Positions 1 through 14,200 are shown, counted from the first letter of the stretch. The stretch is 64,000 nt of DNA from Chrysemys picta bellii (GCF_011386835.1 NC_088791.1:31718998-31782997); one strand, 5' to 3'. Notes: generated by a model not told the origin, from the sequence alone. Made by a program: numbers and translations.

Positions 1-251
1 AATTTGAGAAACGCTAGTATGAGTTTAAATATGAAAAACTGTAGTTTAGTCCATTCATGGAAAATCTTAAATGAGTGCTGTCTTGTAGGTAAAATAAAAT
101 ATTCATGAATCACTCACATGTTTTGCTTCTTGCACAATATACGTTTAGTATTATTGATAGGTCTTAAGCTCTCGAGAGAGAAGTACTTCTCCATACTTGA
201 ATAGAATTATCTGACAAAAAAAATGTTTATAGTCGTACATTTGTTTTACAG

Positions 252-358
252 TTACCTTGTAAATGAGTATGAATTGGGAAGAACTCCTAATCCTGACATA
301 ATGTGCAACAAGCATATCAAATTCAATTATTTTCTCCGTTATGCTCTGGATAACCTTG
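252..358 (+). CDS. TRMU: TRMU exon with GRTPNPD and first catalytic cysteine
   Basis: The acceptor is ttttacag ending at 251 and the donor is GTAAGT at 359. The first base completes a split codon. The translation runs from [15 protein letters not shown] to the ALDNLG junction. The TGC at 304-306 in DIMCN aligns with the nucleophilic cysteine of bacterial MnmA (Cys102 in E. coli). The exon ends in phase 1 and the next exon completes a Gly codon. Confidence 0.96.
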
Positions 359-3300
359 GTAAGTTGTCTTCAGGTTTGTTTGTATATACCCTATACTGCA
401 AAAATGCTAAAGAGGAGCAAACTCTTTTAAAAATGTTGGCAAGAAGCCTGATCTCATGTGCAAACACAGTTTAAACATCTTTGTAGCCTTATATCAGTAT
501 TTGTAAAGTATTTCTTTTAAAGTGTTTTCAGAGATGTAAGTACGTTTATTTCAGGGAGCTATCTCTTGTGAAGAGAAGTTTAAATTTTGCATTTGGAGAT
601 GCTCCTTGAAGCACAAAAAAATGGAAGTAGTGTATATCAAGAAATATGATTTTTCCATTAAATATTGGGGCTGTATTAAGATTAGGACAGCACTAGCTAG
701 CTATGGAAAGCTTCTCAGATGTCATTTATCTTTAATTTTTATTCCTATAATCATTTGTTTCCAAATATTTCTATAACCTTTAATACTCTGAATATTGTGA
801 AGTTCAAGTGCGATATATATTTTTTTTAAAATTGGCATAGGAGCGGATGCAGTTGCAACTGGGCATTATGCAAGGACTTCACTGGAAGATGAAGAAATTT
901 TCCAACAGAAACATATTAAAAGACCACAAGGGCTTTTCAGAAACCGATTTGAAGTTAGAAATGGTAAGCAGTTAATATGGCTTTGTCACAGATTCATAGG
1001 CCCAGTGCGCTCTCTTGGCTCCGTATGGTCCCTGGGAGGAACACCTTTCAGTGTCAGCCCTCCTCGAGGATCTCTCTCTCTCTCTCAGGTTAAGCCATTT
1101 GACTCCATTGCCTCCTGGACCACACCTCTAAGTTTTCCCCATGCCTGGTGTGACAAAGTCAGACCAGATGGCTGCAAGAGAGTCCTGGAAGGCCGATTTG
1201 TTAGCCCTAGAATGTTAAAGGCCCTTTTCCCTACAAGCTGAGAATGGGTTACCTCAGGTCAATTAGGGACACCTGAATCCAATTAAGGACTGCCTGAGGC
1301 CTTTAAAAACCCCTTCTCTGGGGAGAGAAAAGGGGGTTGAGAATGACAAGCTGCTGCCAGGCTAGCGACAGCAGGGAAATGAGCTTCTCCAGGCTGAGAG
1401 GCTGTGCTCCCTCCCATAGGGGGAACAGCCAAACCTGAGTGTCTGCTAAGGGAAGGACCGACACCCTGCCCCAGCAAGGAGGCAGGGAAAGGTATCCCCC
1501 TTTGGTTTTGTGTTTGAGACTTTCCTTTCTGTTTGGTGAAGGATCACCCCTTAGGCTGACCCTGAAAATGGCCAAAGCAGCACAGAAGGGGGAAGGCACA
1601 AGCTGCCCAGAGCAGGGGTGATTTACTTCAAGCCCGCCATCGCCAGAGGGGGTAGTGCTAAGTCTGGCGAGATGAAGGAGGTGCCACACTGGTCAGATTC
1701 AGTGAGCTCTCCTCAGTGAGTCCACTCGAACTGGACCCTTGGGGGAAGACTAGCAGAGAGGGAGCAACAAAAGCTTTAGATTGTAATGACTCTCAGCCAG
1801 CGTTGTAAAACAAAAGAATTTATTGGAAGTCTGGAACACAGCATAGAAAGTTCTTGGGTGCCCTTTAGAATAGAAAGTTACAGCATAGTTCATTTGGGTC
1901 TTCCTGAGTTCAAGTGGGTCCAGACCCCTCTTTGTTCCTCCTTCCAGCCAATCACACTATATCACCTTTCTAAAAGCTCCTCCTTCATCCTTTGTCTTCT
2001 TTCTTGGGCAAACAGATCACCTGGGCTCTGTTTCTTCAGTCCTTTGTTTTCCCACTGACCAAAGCCGGATGGCTTCCAAGTTGGGGAGGGTCTTTGGGTC
2101 ACCAGTTACAAAGTGTCCCAGCCATTGTCTGGGGTCCAGGCTGCTAGGGCACACCCCTGGTTAAACATGCAGCACATAGGGGAAACTGAGGCACACTCAA
2201 TATTCATATAAAACATTAAGAAAATTCCCCACTTTGTCACAGGCTCTTACAGTCATATTAAAAGCAACATGACTTCCTCAGTTTAGGTCTCTCAAAGCAC
2301 TTATCTTCTTAAGAACTTTCCTTAATCGCAGTTATATTTATAAACGTTAAAGAAACAAGATATATATTTGGCTTTAAGCTTAATATTTTCTTACACGGTA
2401 TTTCCTAGCCCCCTTGGCATTAGGTCATGGTGTTGCAGGGGTCTTTGCCTCCAGTGTTCCCTGTTGCCTACTACTTGTCCCTATAATAACTCGTTTCTGT
2501 CCACGACTTAGCCCTCCAGCTAAATCGCATCTGATCTGGATCCCTTTCAGGATAACAGAAATCCAAACATCCCGAACAACCCCTCTTGGGCTACACCTCA
2601 ACCCATCTGGGTTCAGTTCTCAGCCCCACCCTGGGTTTAATGGTCCTTGTGTTGGAGCTTTTGTGCACCTTCTTTGGGGCAGACCCACCTTCTGCTTTGA
2701 GTTCCGGCCCTTTGTTGAGCAGCTAGGCCTGTGCCTTTAGACATGCTGCTGTTTTTCTGGGCTACTTCCTGCCTCCAAGGCCCTTTTGCTGTTTCCCAGC
2801 AGGCTATTGTTATTACAGCATCTCTGGGGTTCCCAGATCTCTGGGGCTTCTTTCTAGTTCATCTCCGCTCCTTGCTTCTCCCTTGGAATGCTGACCCCAG
2901 GATTGCCTCCCTGCGTCTTGCTCCTTTTCAAAGGCCTATCACAGGGACTAAATCCATCCCTGTGGCCTTTTTCAGCATGTCTTTGCCAGGCCTTTACCCA
3001 GGGCCATCCTTAGGCATACGCAGCATAGCGTAGGGCACACAAAAATTTGGGGTACCCCTGGGTCTTAGTGTCCACCCTTCTGCCTCTTCCTATCTCTGTT
3101 CTGACCCTTCCTGCAGGCTGCCACCACAACTGGCTGCTGCAGCCTGGTGAGTCTTCCTGTAGAGGGGATCTAGTACTTAAAAGTGAAAAAGCCTCCAGCC
3201 TGCCAGACCTATTAGCACAACATTGAAACTGTTAAAGAGCCATTCAAGTGGTAATAAAGCATTTGTCAAGTAACAGGCATTTGCCAACCCCCAGATATAT

Positions 3301-5253
3301 ACTGTCAGTTTCTGAATTTACTGACACAAACAGTTGTGCATTACTGTGTCCGACACCATCAGGTGGTCCAGAGACATTTTTATGGAACACATCACAGGAC
3401 ACCGCCAATACCACACTGAGTAACTGAGACCGCCGACCAGGGAAATAACCCACTTCCTTCCCTGACGGACCAAGGGACGCACCCCATCTATGTACTTATC
3501 TGCTACACCGATACTGACTTGGACTCCTTATTCATTCCATGGGTGGCGTACCCGAGCCCACTTATCCACTGACACTTTAAAAACTCTTGCACCCCAATCT
3601 GGGTCTATGCAGGTTATGCGATATGTATGTTTCTTTTCATCCTTGCAAACGATACCTGTGTCCCTGTCCCCCCCCATAACCGAAGCCTGACTGCAGATGT
3701 ACAGTACCTTACCTCTTAACTTGTGTCTGTTTAATTTTAAACATTCACTTTACTCAGAACATGTTAGTCTACAGGACCTTAGTTTAAAATTTGCTTTAAA
3801 AATATTTCATTAGTGTGTTACAGAAGATTATAAAATCACATCTCTAAAAAATCGTTGCATAGTTTTTAAATCACAATCGGAGTTTTCATCTTTAGCCTTA
3901 AATTCTTGGATCTTCAGACATTTAGTTTTTTAAATAAATCCTTCAAAAGACCACTCTTATCTAAAATACATATGCAAGCTCGGGCTGCCATCAAGCATAA
4001 GGGCACCAGTATAATGATACTGCATAGGGCCCCATAAATCCCAAGGATGGCCCTGTCCTTACTTCTCTCTTGAGTATCTCCCTACCTCTTCTTTCCTGGG
4101 CCTCCTTTTTTTGAAGGTGTTTTCCTTTCTCTGTGTAGTCTTCCCTAATCCTTTCACAGCTGGGGTCACTAATGGTAATCAAGCCATCAGGTCAGGATCA
4201 GCAGGGGGATAGCTGCAACATCATTGGTGAGGCTGATCCTGACTCCCCTTAAAGGGCCAGCCAGCCTGTGACAGTTGGTTACAATAGTAAATACATATCA
4301 AGGTGACATCTCAACATTATTAAACTTCAGTAGTCAAACTTCTTGTTGTAATGCTTTTTTATAAGCTAAAAACAAACAATAAAGGCTTTTAAGAACAGAA
4401 GGCCGGATCCTCAGTTTGTGAAAAATAGGGTTGCTCCCTTGCCTTCAGTGGAATTAGATTGATTTACACCATCTGACTATCTGGCCCAGAATATTTTAAG
4501 TAATTCTGTTAAATATAGGTCTTGTTCTCTCCAGCTATTACAAGTTATGGGATTTGTAGAATTCCAAGAAAATAGTCCTTGCTATCATTATAGGCCAGGG
4601 TGGCCAACCTGTGGCTCCGGAGCCACATGTGGTTCTTCAGAGGTTAATATGTTGCTCCTTGCATAGGTGATGACTCCGAGGCTGGAGCTACAGATGCTAA
4701 CTTGCCAATTTGCTCTGGGGTGCTCACTGCTCAACCCCCTGCTCTGCCCCAGTTCCTGCCACCACTCCACCCCTTCCCCCAAGGCCCCTGCCTCTTCCCC
4801 TGAGCCTGCCATGCCCTCGTTCCTCCCCATCCCCTCCAGAGCCTCCTGCGCACTGCAATACAGCTGATTGCAGCGAGGGAGGGTGAGGGCGACAGAGGGG
4901 GAGGTGCTGATTGGCGGGGCTGCCAGTGGGTGGGAGGCACTCGGGGCTGGAGGGGGTTAGCGGATGGGGGACTGCAAACATATTACTGTGGCTCTTTGGC
5001 AATGTTCATTGGTAAATTCTGGCTCCTTCTCAGGCTCAGATTGGCCACCCCTGATATAGGCCATTAAGGATTCTTGTTCTTATATAATGAGAGATAGAAA
5101 AGTTCCTGATCTAACTTCTCTATGGGGTTAATTGTTTTATATACTTTAAGTCCCCTCTTATTTGACTCCTTATTCATCTAAGGTATACACTCTTTCTTTA
5201 TATGAGAGTTTTTCCTATGCCCTTCTTTATTCTTGCTGCTCTTCTTTGAACCG

Positions 5254-5295
<42 letters not shown>

Positions 5296-8200
5296 AGATG
5301 GGGTGACCAAGGCTTGTGCTATACTGTACATTTACTTCTGAATGGATTTGGAATAGTCTTCTCTCAACTGAAGTTAAGATAAGCGATTCTGTAAATAAAC
5401 TCTTTGATAGTTCTAGATCAGGATATTTAATCCACTGTAAGTAACATAAGACTTCAAATGTGAGTGCTGTAGCTTGCTACTTTAGAGTTCAGAACCCCAG
5501 TGTCTCGGTAATAAATTATGGTTATCAAATTGCCCTCCCTGCAATGATAGTAAATCATTTCTAATATCGTATAACCTGATTATGTTTGGTCTAAAATCTG
5601 ATTTTTCAATGGAAAATTGGGTTTCCAACTAAAAAAATATTTAACAAAGCTGTCTGTTTCCTGTGGAAAATCTAAACTTTTCATTAAGAAAATGAATATT
5701 AAAAAAAAATGAAATTTTTGGCCAAAAGAGGTGGGTTTTTTGCTTTTGTTTTTTGCTGAAAATTTTGATTCAGAAATGCTGCTGTAGTGTTTCATGCCCC
5801 CATTCTCCTCTGTAGGCCTGGCTATTCAGACAGATTAAAGCTCCCCTGATGCACCGCAGCCATGGTGACTCCCTGATGCACTGTGGCATCTTGGCAAGAA
5901 AGGAGGTGGTGTTGCATAATGTTTATTACAAATAATTAATAATAAATAATAGTATTACTATAGCACCTAGGAACCCTAGTCATGGACTAGGAACCCATTG
6001 TGGGAAGGACTGTACAAAAACAGAACAAAAAGATGGTCTCTGTCCTAAAGAGCTTAAAATCTTAAGTCAAAGACAAGAAACAACAGATGGATACAGACAG
6101 ATGGGGGAGTACAAGGAAACAACAAGACAACAGTGGTCAATATGACAGGCAGTGGTCTCAACACACCAGCAGCCTAACTATTGTCAAGTTTTTTATAGTC
6201 ATCACAGCAAATTTTAAGAAGGATAATGAGAGAGTTTGCAGATGTTGATGGGAGAGCTGCTCCCAAGCATGAGATGCAGGATAGGAGAAAGTGTGAAGAT
6301 GTTTGTTTACAAATTTTAACAAGTGGGTAATGGAGGCTGACATCATAGGCCAGTTGGACATGGGAGTCAACATTTCAATAGCAAATGATACACCTGAGGG
6401 AATTCTGCACCAAAAAATAAAAATTCAGTGCCAAAAAAATAAAAATTCTGCATACAATAGTTTAAAATTCTGCAAATGTTATTTGTCAATAAATAAATGT
6501 GGAGGCTCCAGCATGGCAGTGGGATGCACAGGCTACTGGCTGCACAGAGTTGGGAGATCACCCTGCAGCCGCACTCTTCTCCCTACGCCCTGCCCCCGGG
6601 ACATAGACTCAGTGATGAGGCTGTACCTGATACAGCATAATTGCTGGGCCTTCCCCAGAAACACCCCGGAGCCCTGACCCTCTGCGTCCAGAGCACCAGG
6701 TGTGGGCAGGCAGGCTCAGCCCAGCAGGATCCAGGTGTGGGGCGAGAGGGTTCTGTGTGGGGCAATCTGGGTGTGGGAAGCAAAGAAATCTGCGAATTCT
6801 GTGCAGGAGCATTGGCGCAGAATTGCCACTGGAGTAAAATGAGAGACGATAGGTAGGGTAGAAATAAGCAGAGCCATGAAAGGCCTTCAAAGTGAAGAAA
6901 GTAGCTTATATTGAATACCATGGAGAAGCGTGAGCCAGTGGAGGGATCCAGAGAGACAGGTGATATGGTCCAAGTGACAAGATAAGAAAATTATGTTTGC
7001 AGCAGCATTCTGAATGGCTGGGAATGGGACATAATTACATTTGTCAAGGCCAGAGAAAAGGATGTTGCAGTAATTGAAACATGACATAAGGAGAGTCTGG
7101 ATGAGAGTTTTAGCTGTGTGGATGGATTCATAGATTCCAAGGCTAGAAGGTACAATTGTGATCATCTAGTCTGACCATCTGTATGACACAGGCCATAGAA
7201 CTTCCCCAAAATAATTCCTAGACCTAGATCATATCTTTTAGAAAAACCTCCAATCTTGATTTAAAAACTGCCAGTCATGGAGAATCCACGACAACTCTTG
7301 GGAAATTGTCCTAAATGGTTAATTACTCACTGTTAAAAATGTATCCCTTGTTTCCAGTCTGAATTTGTCTAGCTTCAAGTTGCAGCAATTGGATCATGTT
7401 ATAGCTTTCTCTGCTAGATTGAAGAGCCTATTATCAAATATTTGTGTCCCATATAGGTACTTATAGACCAGAAGAAGGCACTTCTAGAATAGACCTGAAA
7501 GATAAATGTGTTATCAGCATATAGATGGTGGTTTTATTTGTGTCTTCAGATTAGATTACTCAGAGGTAAGTGTAGAGGGAGAAGAGAAGGAGACCAAGTC
7601 CTGTGGAAGCCCCAGAGACAGTTGGAGGAACGCTAAGAAGGATCTTCTGCAGGATGCTCTGAAGGAGAGATTAGAGATGTAGGAGAACTAGGAGAGGACT
7701 GAGTCACAGAAGCCCAGGGGGGACAAGATTTCAAGAAGAACAACATGGTCAACAGTATCAAAGGCAGCTGACAGGTCGAGGACCCTGAGGTTGGAGTACT
7801 AGTTCTGAGATTTGTCTAGGAAGAGGTAATTAGAGACTTTGGCACAAGTAGTTTCAGTGGAGTTCAAAGGATGTAAGCTGGGAGATGCAGTCCAGTTCAT
7901 GGTGTCTGTCCCATAAAAGTAAATGGGGGCACAAGGATCCCAAACTACAGCTCCCATGAGGCACTGTGCTAGCATTTCCAAATTGAAAGTTTTCAGCTGA
8001 AAGTTTTTGGGGTTTGATTTTTTTTTTCTCCCCTGGAAAGTCAGAATCTTCCAGGACAGGGAGAAACCCCACTTTCCAACACATGTTTTGTGACATCTCT
8101 TAACTGTCTATCACCATGAATGTGGTATTCTAGGTGTATTTCCAGACCTATTGTGGAGACTCTCTATTATTAGATGTGACTGACCAGTATCTCAAAACTG

Positions 8201-11200
8201 TTTCTCAGTCATTTGAAACAAAAGGCACATCGATGTGTTAGCCATGAAACTCCAAAGCTATGATGGAGACTAGTTCTTATCCAAATGGATAGAATATGAC
8301 TGAAAATTACAATATAACTATGTGATGGAGGCTGACCTCATAGATCATAATTATTACATATATAACACAGGATCAAGTCATTTGTGCTGTTGGGAGGCAA
8401 TCTGTAGATCATTTGTATAAAAAAGTCCAATTCTGTTTTGTGGTACTGCTGTAGGGCTGGAATGCCTCCAGTGACATTAATGTGGATTTACATCAGTGTG
8501 ACTTTGAGCAAATTTGGCCTAACATTTTTTTGAAAAACAAGATACAACACTTTTAGCTAATATTACTTCTTTCTACATTTACAAACAGTGATTTTTTTTC
8601 AAATATTAATTTATATTATTGCTTTTCTTACCAGGAAAATTCACCGTGATGTAAAAGAAACAGAGGTTCAGCAAAATACAAAATCAAAATCTGTGTAGCT
8701 CTTTTTGGTAGGAAGTAGTTTTCAAGAAAAATATTATAAAAATATTCTAAATTGTTGAAAATTCTTGGAAAATTTTATCATTTTATTAAAATGTTTAAGA
8801 CCATAATAAACAGGCAAAACCAAATATTTGGAATGTTGGGTGTCATAAGTCAAACATTATAAGGTTTTGGACAGGTGTTCCTGTTAGTTTGAGTAATCAG
8901 TTTTAATCCCCATTTCTTCTTGTAAAATTGAAGAAGAGATACAATATTAGGAAATGGAGCAATATCTAGATTGTAAAAAGTGCTCCAGATGTTTTCTGTT
9001 GAGTGCAATGAGAAAACTTGCTAAGATGTGTTTATAGTAGAAGTTCTTGTTTTAGGCCGAATTTTAACTAAACTTCTATGTAAATAGTAGGAGTTAAGCT
9101 ATGTAACATTGAAATATCTTGTGTATTCTGTACCTTGCAGCTGTAAAACTTCTTAAAGGAGCTGACCACTTGAAAGACCAGACCTTCTTCCTCAGTCAGA
9201 TTTCACAAGATGCTTTGAGGAGAACCATTTTTCCTTTAGGAGGATTGACAAAAGATTTTGTAAAGAAGATAGCAGCAGAACACGAATTTCATCATGTGCT
9301 AAAGAGAAAAGAGGCATGGTAACACTTATTAAACTTTTGATTTATATTTATCTCTAAACCATTCTTTTTCTGATTTATATGTTATAAACATTAATACTTA
9401 TTAGGTAAACTTTAAATATAGTCATAGTTTCTTTTTAATTACATTGCATCAAATTCAGTCAAAGTATTTGAGTAACATAATAGAATATATTGGTCCTGCT
9501 AGTGAAGGCAGGGGGCTGGACTCGATGACCTTCAAGGTCCCTTCCAGTTCTAGGAGATAGGATATCTCCATTAATTAAAAACAAACAAACAAAAATATTT
9601 GGGCTGTAAATTGAGTTTTGCATTGTTTACGCAGTTGTCTAGCTGTCCCAAAGTACTTAGCCTGGATATTTTAATTTTATTTTTTGTTGGTTGGTTTTAA
9701 AAAGCTCCTCTACCATTGTAGCTCTGAGGACTGAGGAGATGGATGTGGCCTGTTTCCAACCAGCACAAGTCACAGAGATAGCTAATGATTTATTTCACCA
9801 TGGTTCTCTGTATCTCCAATTTATTATAGTTGTGTTGCAGGATGCATTGGTATAGATTGGTGTCAGATTTTTTTTTCCTAGGTCACTTTTTTCACAAGGG
9901 TAGTTCTGTTTCCATAGCTAAGGAACTAATATTTTATGGTGTGATCTTTTGGAGTATGAATGTAAGCAGCTGGTATGTTCCTGATTATGTTCCTTCTTGT
10001 TTTTAGTACTTGTACTTATCTTCATAGCAAGCAGTTTTTTACTATGCAGTTGTCTGAGGATTGTAATATAGGGTTTTTAGGTGATGTCGTTTCAGAAAGA
10101 AAGAACAACAAATCTGCAGAGATGCTTAAGCATTGCAGTGAAAAGTGCGGAAGTAATTTTCCACTCTGGCCAACAAAACAGCTAGGGCTTCTCCTGGATT
10201 ACAGGATTAGACAGCAGCTGAGCAGGAGTTTTGTGGATCAGAGTTGAGTCTAAATATGGTACTTAGGTACCTAAATCTGAGGTTCAGGTGCTTAAGAACC
10301 ACTGTGTATCTAGGCTTCAGTGACTTGTCTTTGTGTTTAGTATTGTATCATAAGGTAAAGGACAGGTCACTTTTTTTAAATATGCATGCAACACAGTCAT
10401 CAAGATGTTGTTCATGTCTTACTGAGTAACCACGTGATCTTATTGTCACCCGTGTCTTTCTCCTCTTTCCTGCACTTATGATTTTCACTTATATGGAATT
10501 TAGTTTGTGCGCTCTTTGGGGCAGCAATTTTTGTAATCATTCTGTGAGGCACCTAGCATGTTTCTAGGTGCATGGGAGGGTAAATCCTTGCTGTACTGAT
10601 AATGAATGTTCTGACATTAGGATTTTCAAATGATTCATTCTGCTTTTTTATAGTGTGCATTCATTTTATTTTTTAGAGTATGGGAATCTGTTTCATTGGT
10701 GAAAGAAATTTTGAAAACTTCATTCTTGAGGCAAGTAACATTAGATCTGGGGAATTCATAAACTTCTGTTCTGATTTCCCTAGTAATTTGTAATGTGGCC
10801 TGGGGAAAGATCTTTTACACAGCTATTTTTCTTTCTTGTAGTATTTAGAACCTCGTCCAGGTAACTTTATTTCCATTGAAGATAACAAGGTGATAGGAAC
10901 ACACAAAGGTAGGCAGCTGCCTTTCCTAGCTAATTGATTTTAGGGGGAAGGGGTAGCTCAGTGGTTTCAGCATAGGCCTGCTAAACCCAGGGGGCAACTT
11001 AGGGATCTGGGCAAAATCAGTACTTGGTCCTGCTAGTGAAGGCAGGGGGCTGGACTCGATGACCTTTCAGGGTTCCTTCCAGTTCTATGAGATAGGTATA
11101 TCTCCATATATTATAAATAAACCATTTGTGTAATATATATATATATATTTGGAAAGACTAGTTCTGTAAAATTCTAAAGGTCTATAATCCTGTTCTGTTT

Positions 11201-14200
11201 TGGTATGCCTAATGAATCATAGAAGATCCATTAACCCTGTAACTGGCTTTGGCCTGTCTCTAGTTTTTATATTAGTTTTATATTGCAATAAAAAGAAAAA
11301 ACATAATTATTGCCTAGCACCACTGATACTTTGGATTACTTTGTTGTCACTAGGTCCTCATTAATTTTATGCTAAAGGAACACGGTCAACTTGATTTTTT
11401 TTTTTTTTAAATCACTGAGTTTCAATTCCATTTTCTGATAGAGCACCCTTTTAAACATCCAGAAAATTTAAATTCTTTTAAAAATAAATTAATGCAGGTT
11501 GTGATGCACAAAAGGTTTTTTTGGGCAATTACAGAACACCAGCACCAAATATGCCCAAATTCACCTCTCCTTTTCCCCTCCCTTCCTCTCTGTGAACATC
11601 TGCCTGTTGCCTCTTCAGTTTCAGATTCTGTTACTGATAAACACTCTTCCAAGGCCTGCAAAAGAGCCTACACCTAAGATCCCACAAGCCAGTGCATGAA
11701 AATCTGATGTCAAGTTAGTGAATGTAATAGGAAGTGAAACCGACTCATTAAAACCATGAAACTGACAAGACACATTTATCAAATTCACAAACTAAACAAG
11801 CTGAAATACTGATGTTTTTCTCTAATTTATTTCAATTATAGTAGTCTTTGGGGTATTGGTCACAACAGCAGATATAGACTTTTAAGATAAAAACGTTTTC
11901 AAGTTTATGGAGTCTCTTTAACTTTCAAAATATAAGAAAATTAGACACTTTTTGCTCAGTGGTATACTTAAACTTTTGAAGAGAGGGATTTATGCATTTG
12001 AAATATTTTGATTGATGAAACTAAAGAGTTAGGGGGGTGTTACCAGTGTTAAATTTTCATATTTCTTTAGGTTGTTTCCTGTATACAATAGGCCAGAGGG
12101 CCAAGCAAAGTGGCCTCAGTAAAGCGTGGTTTGTTGTTGACAAAGATGTAACCTCAGGAAATATCTTTGTGGTAAGTTTTATTTACACTGATACTGTGTG
12201 AGATTAATGCAGGCATTGCATGATTCCTACTGAAAAGAATATGATTCTAATCAGAGCCGGCCCACAACATTTTGGCACCTGAGGCGAGGAGCTCAAATGA
12301 CACTCCCATGCCCCCTCACTTGAGCCAAAAATTTGAAAGGTCTCAATTCTGCCTTCTTCCTGTTCTACTCCTCTCATGGTACTGCTCTGCTGCCTACCCC
12401 AATAAAGGAGAACTAGCAACTCAAAATGCCTTGTTCAAAAATTTTAAGTAACACTTACATTTGCTGTTCAGGCATTTGAAAGTTAACTTTTCTTATCTGT
12501 ATAAAGCAACAGAGGGTCCTGTGGCACCTTTAAGACTAACAGAAGTATTGGGAGCATAAGCTTTCATGGGAAAGAACCTCACTTCTTCAGATGCAAGAAG
12601 TGAGGTTCTTACCCACGAAAGCTTATGCTCCCAATACTTCTGTTAGTCTTAAAGGTGCCACAGGACCCTCTGTTGCTTTTTACAGATTCAGACTAACACG
12701 GCTACCCCTCTGATACTTGTCTGTATAGTAAACACTGGCATTTTTATCTGTTTGAATAATCAAAGTGGTGCTTTCTGTGTCTTCTTGGTTGCAAAGATTT
12801 GAACTGCTTCCTGAAGGTCCACAGTCTGGGCCAGCTCATGCTCTATTGCGATGGTTGCAAGGCTGACCAACCTCTCCTGTGTCATTGTGGAGTGTAGATG
12901 TGTTTTTATTAACTTCAGCTTGGAGAAGCTGCATTCTCCACTGGCATCTGTTACAGGACGTTTTAAAAGTATGCACAGAGCAACAAAAGCATTTGGAAAG
13001 GGCTTTCAGTTTATCACCTAAATCACTCGCATCAATATCGCACATGTCATCATGTGTCAACACTGTCTCTAGTGCCCTGCGTTGCTGGTGTAGGCCTTCA
13101 GGTATCCTGAGGAGTTTTGGAATATCATACAACATCCCAAATATACTGCTGTGTTCCTTGAGCCGCATGAAATGTTCTTCAACTGACTGTATTGCACAAT
13201 CTAGCACCTGGTTAAAGAATTCAACTTTGAATTGTTGTTTGGAGTCTCTTATGGGATTATCCCATGCCTCGTAATCAAAATGTCGTCTTCTTCAGTGACT
13301 CTTGTAGTGTTGAATGGGTGGGAAAATAGCTTCAGTGTGAAGTTCCTCTACCAACTTCTGTGCACTCTTAAGAACATTCTGAAATCCCTCATCTGACCAG
13401 TAAGACTGTAGTCCTGACTTTGCTTTGTCCAGTTGTTCCATTGCTCCAGATATATCAAGGTTGACACCTTGGAGTCTCTTGCTTACAACATTTATTTCAA
13501 ACAGTATGTCATTCCACAGCACTAAGCCACACAGAAATTTGAAGTTATATATGTTTCTGGTGATTCCATTTCCCTCTTCCACTGTTCTCCCACGAACAGT
13601 TCCTGTCATAGCATTATCCTCCGTAATGGCAACTATGGCATCATCTATCTTCCCAATTTGGAGTTTGATAGGCTTTATCGCCTCCACTCGACTTTCCCGT
13701 CGTGTGGCACTCAGTGGTTTCAATGTCAGAGAGGATGTTCCCAGATGTTGCTTCAAAATTTGCCATCGATGAGTTGATGCAGAGAAAAATACATAGATGC
13801 TTTGAATTACATTAAAAAATTCAGCAGCCTCACTAGAAGCTGCTGCTGCTGCATCACTGACCACCATGTTCAGTGAATGAGAACTGCATGGGACAAAAAA
13901 AGCTCAAGAGTTTAACTCTTGGATCAGTGTCTGCACTCCTCTGTTCTTTCCTCTCATGTTGGCACCATTATCGTAGACCTGACCTCTCATGTCAGCTATC
14001 ACAATTACCTGTATCTTTCAGCTTTTAAGAAGCACATTGTCATACCAGCTCCTGTAGTATCATCAATGTGAATAAATTCTAGAAAATGCTCTCTGACAGT
14101 CACCATTGCTGGGACATTTTCACTAGGTTCTGTTGTTGTTACAAAACGCACCATTAAAGTCATTTGTTCCATATGGCTGGTGTCAGGTGTGCAGTCTGGA

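Larger units (their letters stand above)
5930..7795 (-). mobile_element. L2-type LINE fragment with nested insertions
   Basis: On the minus strand, 7740-7790 encodes the reverse transcriptase motif [18 protein letters not shown]. 6887-7136 encodes a later RT segment including AIQNAAA and a GSLHWL-type motif. 5930-6150 matches the L2 3' UTR pattern (AAGCTCTTTAGGACAGAGACC on the minus strand, ending in a TAATA-rich tail). The frame is broken many times. A TIR element (6398-6827) and a CR1 piece (7137-7490) are inserted in it. This is old and non-functional. Confidence 0.75.

Noticed and set aside
1005..2740. Several 60-130 codon open frames in TRMU intron 2
   Set aside because: They lie inside an LTR-like repeat, show no domain, and overlap on both strands.
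984..4273. Complete LTR retroelement with paired LTRs and internal genes
   Set aside because: No gag or pol motif and no second LTR; only an LTR-like composite can be supported.
10944..11020. Possible tRNA gene
   Set aside because: The tRNA-like head continues into the SINE body and lacks the B-box region.
12504..12716. Strong hairpin resembling a miRNA precursor or CRISPR repeat
   Set aside because: It has Penelope-like arms and tail with target duplication, far too long and perfect for a miRNA gene. CRISPR arrays do not occur in vertebrate DNA.
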